Of a stretch of 64,000 nucleotides of DNA, positions 7,214-15,949 are shown piece by piece; the stretch's first letter is position 1, and each line of letters starts with the position of its first letter. The notes beneath the pieces were generated by a model, which was given only the letters and a program-made list of their open reading frames with translations, was not told the origin of the DNA and made no database searches. This DNA is from Polynucleobacter bastaniensis (GTDB lineage: Bacteria > Pseudomonadota > Gammaproteobacteria > Burkholderiales > Burkholderiaceae): contig NZ_JACVOU010000004.1 in assembly GCF_018882205.1 (NCBI RefSeq), positions 124,001-188,000 of the forward strand. The letters are read 5' to 3'. The translations under genes and the position numbers were made by a program.

Positions 7214-9430
7214 ATGCCAACAGTTAGTCAAATACAGATGCAAGCAGCAATTAGCCCCATAAGTGAGGCTATTGCTCAACCGGGTAGTCTTGCCGGTGGC
7301 GCTGCTGTGCCTGCTGGTTTAGATACTTTCTTGGCATCCTTGAACCAAAAGATGGTGGCACGCTTGGATGGGCGTTCAAATTCTGATAAATCAGCGAGCC
7401 CTAAAGCGGATTTAGGCATCCTAAATATGCAAAATTTGCCACGTTTTGCAAGCCAAGTAAAAGAATCTGCAAAATTTACCGATCCTATGCAGTTATTGGC
7501 TGCTCAGCTAGCTGCACAGGGCCTCATTAATCCTGCCTTAGCCCAGACTGCAGTGGTCAGCCCATTGCTCAATGGCGGTAACGGCGTGAATGCAATAGAT
7601 TCAGCTATTTCCTTATCAGGTCTAAATGTACCTAACGGGCTGGGTTTAAATGGTCAAAATATCGATCCACAGCAAAGCCGATTAATTACCCAATCGCTTG
7701 CTAAGGCGATGAAGGACGCAGGCCAAGCCAATAACTTAGGCGCTCAAAATTCACAAGTAACGCAACTAATGCAAATGTTGCAGCAAGCTAAACCCGTGAA
7801 CGCTGCTCAAGCCAGTGCCTTAGAGCAGTTAAAGGGCTTAGTGACCCAAGCAGCTCAAGCACCTACCATCACACTGACCCAAGACCAAGTCAATGCGATT
7901 CGTGATCTGGCCCAGCAAAGCAATCTACCGTTAGCACCCCAATTGGCTAGCTTGGTGAATCCAGCAGCTCAAGCATCCTCTAACCAAGTACCTACCATCA
8001 CACTGACCCCAGAGATCGCAAGTGCGATTCGGGAGTTACAGCAGCAAGCCAAACCGGTGAACGCTGCTCAAGCCAGTGCCTTAGAGCAGTTAAAGGGCTT
8101 AGTGACCCAAGCAGCTCAAGCACCTACCATCACACTGACCCAAGACCAAGTCAATGCGATTCGTGATCTGGCCCAGCAAAGCAATCTACCGTTAGCACCC
8201 CAATTGGCTAGCTTGGTGAATCCAGCAGCTCAAGCATCCTCTAACCAAGTACCTACCATCACACTGACCCCAGAGATCGCAAGTGCGATTCGGGAGTTAC
8301 AGCAGCAAGCCAAACCGGTGAACGCTGCTCAAGCCAGTGCCTTAGAGCAGTTAAAGGGCTTAGTGACCCAAGCAGCTCAAGCAGCCCCTCAGCAAGCACC
8401 TACCATCACACTGACCCAAGACCAAGTCAATGCGATTCGTGATCTGGCCCAGCAAAGCAATCTACCGTTAGCACCCCAATTGGCTAGCTTGGTGAATCCA
8501 GCAGCTCAAGCATCCTCTAACCAAGTACCTACCATCACACTGACCCCAGAGATCGCAAGTGCGATTCGGGAGTTACAGCAGCAAGCCAAACCGGTGAACG
8601 CTGCTCAGATAATGCCAATAGCATCAACAGCAGAGCTTAATCTTGTTAATGCCACTGTTGCTACAACTCAAGCTGTAGATGAAAAGCTAAACACGAAGGC
8701 TCTTTCAGACCGTAGAGTTGGGGCTGATAGTAAAAATATTTCAGCTTTAAGCATTCAAAATTCTAAAAACTCTGACAGCACGCTCACCCCCTTGTTTGCT
8801 GGCCAGACATCCAAAGAAAATATCGGCCTTGATAATTCCATTCGTCCAAGGCTAGAGTCTGATTATCAGTCCAGCGAACAAGAAAAAGTGGCTGATTTAG
8901 TTGCTCAGGATGCCAATACTCTAAGCACTCCAAATAGCGGTCTCGCACGTTTAGACAATCAAACACCAGAAGCTATACAAAAGTTTCAAATCAAGCAAAC
9001 AGAGACCTCTCTAGTGAGTGGTCCCTTACATAGCGAGATTATAAGTGCTGCTAAGTCGGGTGGCGGTCGCATCATGTTTGAGTTAACGCCGCCTGAGCAA
9101 GGCACGATTCGGATCGACTTACGCATTAATCAAAGTGGCCAGGCCCACCTAATAGTCGAGGGTGCGAGCGACGCTACAAAATCTCGCTTAGATCAGGGCG
9201 GCCAAAATCTGAAGCAAGAGTTTGCTCAGATGGGTTTAAATCTCTCACTAGATCTCAGGCAGGGCAATCAGTCACAACAGACCTCAGGACAGTCCTTTGC
9301 CAATGCCCGTCAGGACTATTATGCTAAGCAGCAGAATGTTGATTCAACCCCTAAAACCATGACAAGCACTGGTTTTATAGGTTCAGGTCATAATAGGACT
9401 GCAAGCGGTACAGTGCATCTGTTCGCTTAA
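7214..9430 (+). CDS. fliK: Flagellar hook-length control protein FliK with tandem repeats
   Basis: FliK is exported during hook assembly, measures hook length and switches export specificity. The 738-residue protein is larger than the usual 400-600. Residues about 610-680 form the C-terminal Flg_hook domain (FELTPPEQGTIRIDLRINQS). The centre (about 190-465) holds three near-identical copies of an 87-residue unit, the third with a five-residue insertion (AAPQQ). Each unit contains two PTITLT...AIR..L.QQ half-repeats. The ATG at 7214 follows TTGGAGAA. The rest is Gln/Ala/Asn-rich and probably unfolded, as expected for an exported ruler. Confidence 0.95.
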   Translation: MPTVSQIQMQAAISPISEAIAQPGSLAGGAAVPAGLDTFLASLNQKMVARLDGRSNSDKSASPKADLGILNMQNLPRFASQVKESAKFTDPMQLLAAQLAAQGLINPALAQTAVVSPLLNGGNGVNAIDSAISLSGLNVPNGLGLNGQNIDPQQSRLITQSLAKAMKDAGQANNLGAQNSQVTQLMQMLQQAKPVNAAQASALEQLKGLVTQAAQAPTITLTQDQVNAIRDLAQQSNLPLAPQLASLVNPAAQASSNQVPTITLTPEIASAIRELQQQAKPVNAAQASALEQLKGLVTQAAQAPTITLTQDQVNAIRDLAQQSNLPLAPQLASLVNPAAQASSNQVPTITLTPEIASAIRELQQQAKPVNAAQASALEQLKGLVTQAAQAAPQQAPTITLTQDQVNAIRDLAQQSNLPLAPQLASLVNPAAQASSNQVPTITLTPEIASAIRELQQQAKPVNAAQIMPIASTAELNLVNATVATTQAVDEKLNTKALSDRRVGADSKNISALSIQNSKNSDSTLTPLFAGQTSKENIGLDNSIRPRLESDYQSSEQEKVADLVAQDANTLSTPNSGLARLDNQTPEAIQKFQIKQTETSLVSGPLHSEIISAAKSGGGRIMFELTPPEQGTIRIDLRINQSGQAHLIVEGASDATKSRLDQGGQNLKQEFAQMGLNLSLDLRQGNQSQQTSGQSFANARQDYYAKQQNVDSTPKTMTSTGFIGSGHNRTASGTVHLFA
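7796..8605 (+). repeat. Three near-identical 261/261/276-bp tandem repeats inside fliK
   Basis: The unit beginning at AACGCTGCTCAAGCC recurs at about 7799, 8060 and 8321, followed by a truncated fourth start at 8597. The first two periods are 261 bp; the third is 276 bp because of a 15-bp in-frame insertion near 8382-8396. The copies appear identical base for base apart from the insertion and one or two changes at the first junction, which implies recent duplication or gene conversion. All units keep the reading frame. Confidence 0.95.
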
Positions 9431-9456
9431 TATCATGAAGAATAAAGGGAATAAGC

Positions 9457-10194
9457 ATGGCTGATGAAGAACGCGTAGAGCCTACCTTAGATGTAAATGG
9501 CGGAATACCACCCCCACCTGTCGTAGAGCAAGTAGAGGTTGAAGAAGAAAAGCCTAAAAGCAAAAAGATGCTATTTTTGATCATTGGATTAATAGTAGTG
9601 CTGGCCGCAGCAGTTGGTGGCTATTTCTACATGCAACATAACGCTGAGCTTAAAAGACAGCAAGAAGCTGAAGATAAACGCCCTGAAAATATTCTGAAGA
9701 AGCAATTGATGGAGCGCAAAGAGAATGCCGCTCCGATTTACATTGCTCTAGACGAAATGATCGTCAATCTCCCTGGCAGAGGGGGGGAACATTACTTACA
9801 GACGAAGATGGTCCTCAGGACAAACGATGGATCTACTGAAGATAAAATCAAGAAGTTCATGCCCGTCATTAGAGATAAGGTGATTACAGTTTTATCCTCA
9901 CGCCAAATGCAAGAGTTGGCTACTGTAGAGGGCAAAACCATGATGGCGCGTGAGGTCGCACTAGTCATTAATTCCATTATTGCACCCCAACTAACTGCTA
10001 TTTATATACTCCAGCAACAACCATCAACAGCTGATATTCAAAATTTAGAGAGAATTGGTGCTGTACCAAAAGAAACCTCTTCAGGTCAGAAGATTACCGG
10101 TGAGGCTGCCAGAGCTGCAGCAGAATTTTGGAATGTTACGGAGATGGATCTTCCTGTTCAGGCCGTACTATTCAATACTTTTGTAATGCAGTAA
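9457..10194 (+). CDS. fliL: Flagellar basal-body protein FliL
   Basis: FliL surrounds stators and supports motor function. The 245-residue protein has an acidic cytoplasmic start, one transmembrane helix at about 37-57 (FLIIGLIVVLAAAVGGYFY) and a periplasmic stomatin-like domain. It ends in PVQAVLFNTFVMQ, like the usual LF..FVMQ terminus. It is longer than the usual 150-180 residues, mainly because an Ala/Glu-rich insertion of about 40 residues (near 195-232) precedes that terminus. It sits between fliK and fliM. Confidence 0.93.
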   Translation: MADEERVEPTLDVNGGIPPPPVVEQVEVEEEKPKSKKMLFLIIGLIVVLAAAVGGYFYMQHNAELKRQQEAEDKRPENILKKQLMERKENAAPIYIALDEMIVNLPGRGGEHYLQTKMVLRTNDGSTEDKIKKFMPVIRDKVITVLSSRQMQELATVEGKTMMAREVALVINSIIAPQLTAIYILQQQPSTADIQNLERIGAVPKETSSGQKITGEAARAAAEFWNVTEMDLPVQAVLFNTFVMQ

Positions 10195-10225
10195 AATAGC
10201 AGTTAGACAGTCCACTTAGGAAGAT

Positions 10226-11365
10226 ATGGCGACAGGAGCAATCAATGTCGAGATGAACATTGCCGCTGAAGACCAGCAGTCAATGTTCGACAAATCGAAG
10301 ATTATTGCTCGTCGGCGCATGCCGACGTTGGAGCTTATACACGAACGCTTTTGTCGGGCGGTACGTTTATCTCTGTTTAATATGATCCGCGCACCGATTG
10401 AGGTGCAGATGCATATGCCAAGTGTCAAAAGCTATGGGCAATTTGTGTCTGAATTTCCTGAGCGTACCAATATCAATATCGTAGGTATTCGCCCATTGCG
10501 TGGCGTAGGGTGCTGGATCGTCGATCCAGGTGTTGTTTATATCGCGATTGATAATATGTTTGGCGGTGAAGGTCGGTTGGCACCAAGGCTTGCATTACGC
10601 GAATACACACCGACGGAGTTGCGTATTATTCGTCGCCTGGTCGATGCGCTGCTCAACGACTATGAGAAAGCTTGGAAAGCGGTGTATGAAATTAAGTTTG
10701 ATTTCATGCGCCAAGAGACTAATTTTGGATTTGCTAAGATTACCTCCCCAACGGAGATGGTGCTGCATTCCAAATTTACTATTGAGATTAATGGTAGACC
10801 AGGTGACGTTGACCTCTGTATTCCATTCTGGGTAATGGAGCCAATCAAAGCAATCTTGTATAACAATATGCAAGGCTTCGCAAGTGAACCAGATGAACAT
10901 TGGACGAACTTATTAAACGACCAGGTTCATGAAGCTCCAGTGACTGCAGTAGCGGTATTGGCCCGTAAGCAGATGCTCTTGCGTGAAATTACCTCCTTAT
11001 CAGTGGGAGATATCATCCCCATAGAAATTAATGATCCGGTTACTGTTTATGTGGACGGATTACCTGTGATCAAGGGGCAATATGGTGTAAAAGAAGGGCG
11101 CTATTCAGTTAAGGTGAGTACGATTCAGCACCCTGCAGAATTCTTAAAAAGCCCTCTAGAGAAGGCGCGCCTTGGACCAAGCATGATGCGAAGTGCTGAA
11201 AAAGGCGAGTTATATGAGCAACTTGCGGAAAATCCTCATGTACCTGCTGCAACGCGGGCTCCTGAACCCAATCAAAGAGATGTCTCAAGCGATACAATGG
11301 ATCAACTTGCGGATACACTTGAGCCCAATGAATCCATGGATCAAACAGGCTCAGCACAAGAATAA
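10226..11365 (+). CDS. fliM: Flagellar motor switch protein FliM
   Basis: FliM builds the C ring and normally receives CheY-P. The 379-residue protein has the FliM middle domain starting at about residue 22 (FDKSKIIARRRMPTLELIHE), the FliG-binding GGEG loop (DNMFGGEGR), and the C-terminal SpoA domain. The N-terminal CheY-binding peptide LSQxEIDALL is missing: the start reads MATGAINVEMNIAAEDQQSM. An in-frame TAG at 10217 excludes an upstream extension. A long acidic C-terminal tail (about 325-379) is extra. The ATG follows TAGGAAGAT. Confidence 0.96.
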   Translation: MATGAINVEMNIAAEDQQSMFDKSKIIARRRMPTLELIHERFCRAVRLSLFNMIRAPIEVQMHMPSVKSYGQFVSEFPERTNINIVGIRPLRGVGCWIVDPGVVYIAIDNMFGGEGRLAPRLALREYTPTELRIIRRLVDALLNDYEKAWKAVYEIKFDFMRQETNFGFAKITSPTEMVLHSKFTIEINGRPGDVDLCIPFWVMEPIKAILYNNMQGFASEPDEHWTNLLNDQVHEAPVTAVAVLARKQMLLREITSLSVGDIIPIEINDPVTVYVDGLPVIKGQYGVKEGRYSVKVSTIQHPAEFLKSPLEKARLGPSMMRSAEKGELYEQLAENPHVPAATRAPEPNQRDVSSDTMDQLADTLEPNESMDQTGSAQE

Positions 11366-11377
11366 AAGAGGATCAAG

Positions 11378-11755
11378 ATGGCTGAAAACGACAATGATTT
11401 AGCAAAAACACTGACTAGTGCTGATGTTTCTGGATCCCTACGCAAGGCAACATTTAATAACCTAGAAGATGGCGCTAAAGCTGGCGCAGACTTTAACGAT
11501 ATCGATTTGGTGATGGATGTACCAGTTCAAGTGACAGTTGAACTTGGACGTGCCAAGATGCAAATTCGCAATCTCTTAAATCTGACTTATGGATCTGTAA
11601 TTGAGTTAGATATTTTGGCTGGAGAGCCACTAGAAGTCGTAGTGAATGGTTGCCTAGTAGCTCAAGGGGAGGTAGTCATTGTGAATGATCGGTATGGTAT
11701 TCGCTTGACTGATATCGTGACCCCCGCAGAGCGTCTGCGCAAAATTAATCGCTGA
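11378..11755 (+). CDS. fliN: Flagellar motor switch protein FliN
   Basis: A 125-residue protein with the SpoA/FliN domain at about 50-120 (VPVQVTVELGRAKMQIRNLL, then GEPLEVVVNG and IVNDRYGIRLTDI). FliN forms the base of the C ring and docks FliH. It begins 12 bases after fliM with an AAGAGGATC ribosome site. The N-terminal 45 residues are acidic and variable. Confidence 0.97.
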   Translation: MAENDNDLAKTLTSADVSGSLRKATFNNLEDGAKAGADFNDIDLVMDVPVQVTVELGRAKMQIRNLLNLTYGSVIELDILAGEPLEVVVNGCLVAQGEVVIVNDRYGIRLTDIVTPAERLRKINR

Positions 11756-11761
11756 TACTAA

Positions 11762-12100
11762 ATGGGTACCTCAGTTGGAGGCATGTTGCTTTTTTCTTTT
11801 ATTTGGCTGGCACTAGCAGCAGCACTTATTTGGGTTGTTGCATATTTAGTTAAGCGTGATTCCGCAGTTCGTGCAAGCAATCCCCACGTCATGATTTTGG
11901 CTCAGCAGGCTTTAGGCCCAAGAGAGCGAGTGATCATTGTGAACGTTCTCAATCGTATCCTAGTTATTGGCCATACACCCACTCAAATTAATCTGTTGAC
12001 CGAACTAGACCCAGAAGATGTGGCCCATTTAAAGCCGCAGCCTAGTAATGTTGATTTTGCAAATCAGTTAAGGCAGCTGGTTAAGAGGAATATCCGTTGA
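11762..12100 (+). CDS. fliO: Flagellar export protein FliO
   Basis: A 112-residue protein with a single N-terminal membrane helix (about 8-28) and a cytoplasmic domain containing ALGPRERVIIVNVLNRILVI, typical of FliO. FliO helps the FliP ring assemble. It starts six bases after fliN and its stop overlaps the fliP TTG start. Confidence 0.9.
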   Translation: MGTSVGGMLLFSFIWLALAAALIWVVAYLVKRDSAVRASNPHVMILAQQALGPRERVIIVNVLNRILVIGHTPTQINLLTELDPEDVAHLKPQPSNVDFANQLRQLVKRNIR

Positions 12101-12843
12101 AAAACAGAATCACCTTCCTCATGAGCGGAGTGATAGGGCTTTTGGGACTGTTCCCACTCATAGCATGGAGTCAGACTCTACCCCTCGTAACGGCTAAGCA
12201 GGCTGGTAGTGGCACACTATATTCCGTACCAGTTGAAACAGTATTGGCTATTACCGCACTCAGTTTTTTGCCAGCCGCCTTAGTACTGATGACCAGCTTT
12301 ACAAGAATCATCATTGTATTTTCCTTATTGCGGCAGGCTCTTGGCTTAACAACCATGCCTCCCAATATTGTTTTAATTGGGCTCTCGCTATTTCTGACTT
12401 TATTCATAATGAATCCCGTCTTTGACTCGATTTATAAAACTGCATATCAGCCTTACTCAACAGGAAAAATGGGATTTCCTCAAGCGGTTGAGGTTGGCGC
12501 AAAGCCCTTAAAAGAGTTTATGTTGAAGCAAACTCGTAAAGATGATTTGAACTTATTCTCAAAGATGTATGGCAAAGAAATCCAAGCACGCGAAGATGTT
12601 CCGTTCACTGTCTTAATTCCAGCATTTGCAATTTCAGAAATTAAGACCGGTTTTTTAATTGGCTTTGTAATTTTCCTACCCTTTTTGGTGATTGATTTTG
12701 CAGTAGCGAGCATCCTCACCTCCCTCGGTATGGTGATGGTTTCGCCGATGATGTTTTCCTTGCCGATCAAATTGATTGTGTTTACTTTGGCAGATGGATG
12801 GGCCTTACTCTCTACCTCATTAGTACAAAGTTACATTAATTAA
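12097..12843 (+). CDS. fliP: Flagellar export gate protein FliP
   Basis: FliP is the main subunit of the FliPQR export gate. The 248-residue protein has a cleavable signal peptide (about 1-25), then four membrane helices; the family signature SFTRIIIVFSLLRQALG is at about 67-83 and the C-terminal VMVSPMMFSLPIKLI is intact. Translation probably starts at TTG 12097, overlapping the fliO stop. Confidence 0.97.
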   Translation: MKNRITFLMSGVIGLLGLFPLIAWSQTLPLVTAKQAGSGTLYSVPVETVLAITALSFLPAALVLMTSFTRIIIVFSLLRQALGLTTMPPNIVLIGLSLFLTLFIMNPVFDSIYKTAYQPYSTGKMGFPQAVEVGAKPLKEFMLKQTRKDDLNLFSKMYGKEIQAREDVPFTVLIPAFAISEIKTGFLIGFVIFLPFLVIDFAVASILTSLGMVMVSPMMFSLPIKLIVFTLADGWALLSTSLVQSYIN

Positions 12844-12848
12844 TTACC

Positions 12849-13118
12849 ATGGAGAGCGGAGTCATTCTCGATTTGGTATATCAGGCATTGAGGATGGCAG
12901 CAGTGTTAGCGGGACCTGTGCTGATGGCATTGCTGGTTGTTGGATTAATTATTGGTATTTTGCAAGCAGCCACCTCTGTTAATGAATCTACGGTTGCATT
13001 CGTTCCAAAACTCATAGTGTTTGCTGCCGTCATTGTCATCATCGGGCCGGTTAGTCTATCTTTATTTACAGACTATATTAAAGAGCTCTTTGCCCGCATA
13101 CCAGGTTTAGTGAATTAG
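12849..13118 (+). CDS. fliQ: Flagellar export gate protein FliQ
   Basis: An 89-residue protein with two membrane helices, the length and hydrophobic pattern of FliQ (GPVLMALLVVGLIIGILQAA and then ATSVNESTVAFVPKLI). FliQ packs around FliP and FliR in the export gate. It lies five bases after fliP and three bases before fliR. Confidence 0.96.
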   Translation: MESGVILDLVYQALRMAAVLAGPVLMALLVVGLIIGILQAATSVNESTVAFVPKLIVFAAVIVIIGPVSLSLFTDYIKELFARIPGLVN

Positions 13119-13121
13119 TTT

Positions 13122-13904
13122 ATGTTGACCATTACCGGTCTTCAAATTGAGCAATACATGGCAATCTTTATGTTTGCCTCGCTCAGGGTTTTTGGGCTGT
13201 TTTTAACGTCTCCCATGTTTGCCATGCGCTCAGTGCCGATGCAATTTCGTTTATTTATTGCTTTGGCATTTGGTATTTATCTGATGCCAGTACTAGGGAC
13301 CGATAAAATTCCTTACCCAGGTGAAATTACTTTTTTTGCTTCTGCAATTGAGTTGGCGATTGGCGCCTTCATTGGCTTTGCGGTACGTGTGGCATTTATG
13401 GTGATAGATATTGCAGCAGAGGTGCTCTCTTTTTTGTCGGGTTTTAGCTTTGCCTCCTCTAGCTTTCGGGATCCCACATTAGATTCAGGCTTAGTTGCCC
13501 AGTTTATGGGTTTAGTCGTATTGGCACTGGCTTTTTCGCTCAATGTTCATTTAGTGTTAATTGATATTGTGTTGACCAGCTTTAAAACAGTACCATTAGG
13601 TGTATGGCCTCAATCTTGGACATCTAAGGGATTAGTCGATTTATTTTCTGCCTCATTTCGATTGGGTTTAATTCTGTCAATGCCAGTACTATTGGTTTAT
13701 ACGATGTTTAATTTAACGCAAGCATTTTTGGGAAGAACTAGTCCTCAGATGAATTTATTTTCAATCGGTTTTGCAGTAAGCATACCGCTAGCCTTTTTGG
13801 TCTTCTTTATGATTTTGCCTGACCTACAAATTATTTTGGAGCGCTCGCTTGAGAACCCCTTACAGCTTATTCGACAAGGTGTGGAGCTACCTAATGCGCC
13901 ATAA
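13122..13904 (+). CDS. fliR: Flagellar export gate protein FliR
   Basis: A 260-residue polytopic membrane protein with six or so hydrophobic helices, including the conserved R(V/S)FGLFLTSPMF start and LLVYTMFNLTQAFLGR and PQMNLFSIGFAVSIPL segments. FliR completes the FliPQR export gate. It is the last recognisable gene of the fliF operon; the next gene overlaps its end. Confidence 0.97.
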   Translation: MLTITGLQIEQYMAIFMFASLRVFGLFLTSPMFAMRSVPMQFRLFIALAFGIYLMPVLGTDKIPYPGEITFFASAIELAIGAFIGFAVRVAFMVIDIAAEVLSFLSGFSFASSSFRDPTLDSGLVAQFMGLVVLALAFSLNVHLVLIDIVLTSFKTVPLGVWPQSWTSKGLVDLFSASFRLGLILSMPVLLVYTMFNLTQAFLGRTSPQMNLFSIGFAVSIPLAFLVFFMILPDLQIILERSLENPLQLIRQGVELPNAP

Positions 13905-14673
13905 GTTCAAGATGAAATCCCTGATGCATTTTGCAGGCGGCACTTTATTTATGATTGCTAGCTTTTCTGCTTTGGGTCAGGGCATTAATGTATCCGATCA
14001 ATCAACATTACAAACTGGCTCGATTGAAATAGTCATTAGTCCACAAGAGCAGATTGCTATACAGCAGAACTCACTGAATCAATCCCTCGATTCTTTGGAT
14101 GATTGCGATAAGAAATTTCCTTTTCCAGTTGCTGTTGATAAGAGTGACCCATACAGTGACAAGGGTGCTGATATCTGTAAGAAGCTAAAAATTCGTGGGC
14201 AGCGCATGCAATGTGAAGTAGATGCGCTGCTAGAAGAAAAGCCTGTATCCAACACCACGGGTGCCAAAATTGAGCTAGCAGCTTGGTCTCGTTGCAATAG
14301 TAAGGTGGCTAATTTGCTGATTGAGGGCTATTACCTGCCTGCTAGCGAAATTGAAAGAAGATTACAAATTTGTAGCTCAAACTACTATGCTGATCCTGGT
14401 AAGCTCCCCAAGCTCGGATGGTATCAACGCTTCTTGAAGTGGTATACCAGTAATGATTTAACTCCACCACCAACCGATGCGGCCCTTGAGGTGGCATTAA
14501 AACAATCAACACCGCTCGATAGCCGACAAGATAGCGCTGGCTTAATGAAGTGTGAGTGGATGTTTAATATGAGTCGTACCCCTCAGGTAGATCCTTTGCC
14601 AAGCTCTAGCAATAGCATTACTGAGGCCAAACCCACCCCAAAAGCTCCGGCTAAAAAGCCTGCCAAGAAGTAA
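13894..14673 (+). CDS. Unknown exported, cysteine-containing protein
   Basis: I do not recognise this protein (259 residues from ATG 13894). It has an N-terminal signal peptide (MKSLMHFAGGTLFMIASFSA), seven cysteines spread through the mature part, and a Pro/Ala/Lys-rich tail. The start at 13894 is preceded by TGGAG and overlaps fliR by 11 bp, which suggests translational coupling; ATG 13912 is an alternative. Its place directly after fliR suggests an envelope function linked to the flagellum, but no domain supports that. Confidence 0.75.
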   Translation: MRHKFKMKSLMHFAGGTLFMIASFSALGQGINVSDQSTLQTGSIEIVISPQEQIAIQQNSLNQSLDSLDDCDKKFPFPVAVDKSDPYSDKGADICKKLKIRGQRMQCEVDALLEEKPVSNTTGAKIELAAWSRCNSKVANLLIEGYYLPASEIERRLQICSSNYYADPGKLPKLGWYQRFLKWYTSNDLTPPPTDAALEVALKQSTPLDSRQDSAGLMKCEWMFNMSRTPQVDPLPSSSNSITEAKPTPKAPAKKPAKK

Positions 14674-14842
14674 GCCCCCCCTTTTTTGATTGCGGGCTAA
14701 ATAGCCTTTAGTGACTGAATAGCCAAAATAGGGCCATATTTAGTCCTTTAAGGTCGACTATTAAGGTCACCAATGGGGCGGCTGAAAATATATTTATCCG
14801 TTTTTCTTAAACGAAATGGCAAATGTTTCCGTAAGCGGACTC

Positions 14843-15907
14843 ATGATGAATAGAATCTTCAACCCTATTGCTATGGCAACTTCAGCCATCTTTCTTTTAA
14901 TGCCTAGTCAGCCAGTCATGGCGTCTGACCAAGCTCAAGCAGCTGCGCCTGCGGAAAAGTCAGCTGAAAAAGCCAAGGTGACAGTGTCCCCAGGCCCGTC
15001 TAGTGATGAAGAGATGAGCAAGGCTCTGACTAATAAAATTAGTAAGGGATCTGGTGATATCGTGATTCGTAGTAGTGATCTGTCTGTTGCAGGCAATGCG
15101 CCGCTCTCTGCAGAAGTCAAGCCTAAACCGGCAGCCAAAGTGCCCGCTAAGTCTTCTGCAAAAGAAGCGCATAGCCATCATTGGTCATATTTTGATGGAC
15201 CTGGCGGTCCAGATGACTGGGGTAATTTAGGCAAAGAAAACTTGGCCTGCTTGAAGGGCAAGACGCAATCGCCGATTAATATCAATATTGATCGAGCAGT
15301 CAAAGCAGAATTAAACCCTCTCGAATTTCTTTATAGAGCATCACCATTATCCATTGTCGATAATGGACATACCATCATGGTGAATTACGGCGAGGGTAGT
15401 AATCTGATGGTCGATGATAGGCAATATCGATTGATTCAGTTCCACTTTCATAAGCCTAGTGAAGAAGCGATTAATGGTGAGCGTACTGACATGGTGGCGC
15501 ACTTGGTGCATCAACACCACGACGGCAGCTTGGCGGTTGTGGCCGTTTTAATGAGCACTATAAAACCAGCAGCACTCAAAAAATATTGGTGGGGTGATGA
15601 TTCAGCGCAAGAGAACGCTTTAATTAATACTCTCTGGAATAAGGTTCCATTAGTCAAAGGTAAGACTGAGAATCCTGGGGTCATGATTGACATCAATCAA
15701 ATGTTGCCAGCGGACAAAAGCTATTTCACTTATATGGGATCTTTGACAACGCCACCGTGTAGTGAAAACGTACTTTGGCTTGTTCTAAAAAATCCTATTT
15801 ATGTTAGTGAAGCACAAGTAAAGAATTTCGATCGTATGTACCCTATGAATGCGCGACCGTTGCAGCCTAAAGGTGATCGTTTGATTAAAGAAACTAAAGA
15901 TCGTTAA
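14843..15907 (+). CDS. Alpha-type carbonic anhydrase, periplasmic
   Basis: This enzyme interconverts CO2 and bicarbonate. The alpha-CA domain spans about 115-350 (HHWSYFDGPGGPDDW; KTQSPININ; LIQFHFHKPSEE; HLVHQHH; GSLTTPPCSENVLW). The zinc ligands are the two His of HFH and the first His of HLVH. Where alpha-CAs usually have PSEH this one has PSEE. An N-terminal signal peptide is followed by a ~90-residue Ala/Lys/Pro-rich linker. I prefer ATG 14843 (site GCGGAC, proper signal peptide) over ATG 14816. It is oddly located between the two flagellar operons. Confidence 0.93.
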   Translation: MMNRIFNPIAMATSAIFLLMPSQPVMASDQAQAAAPAEKSAEKAKVTVSPGPSSDEEMSKALTNKISKGSGDIVIRSSDLSVAGNAPLSAEVKPKPAAKVPAKSSAKEAHSHHWSYFDGPGGPDDWGNLGKENLACLKGKTQSPININIDRAVKAELNPLEFLYRASPLSIVDNGHTIMVNYGEGSNLMVDDRQYRLIQFHFHKPSEEAINGERTDMVAHLVHQHHDGSLAVVAVLMSTIKPAALKKYWWGDDSAQENALINTLWNKVPLVKGKTENPGVMIDINQMLPADKSYFTYMGSLTTPPCSENVLWLVLKNPIYVSEAQVKNFDRMYPMNARPLQPKGDRLIKETKDR

Positions 15908-15949
15908 TTTAGCTACGCACGCATAGCCAATCATACAAAGAGCCTATTA

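Noticed and set aside
7796..8605. Repeats as a possible CRISPR array or mobile element
   Set aside because: The period is 261 bp, there are no spacers, and the units are translated in frame within fliK.
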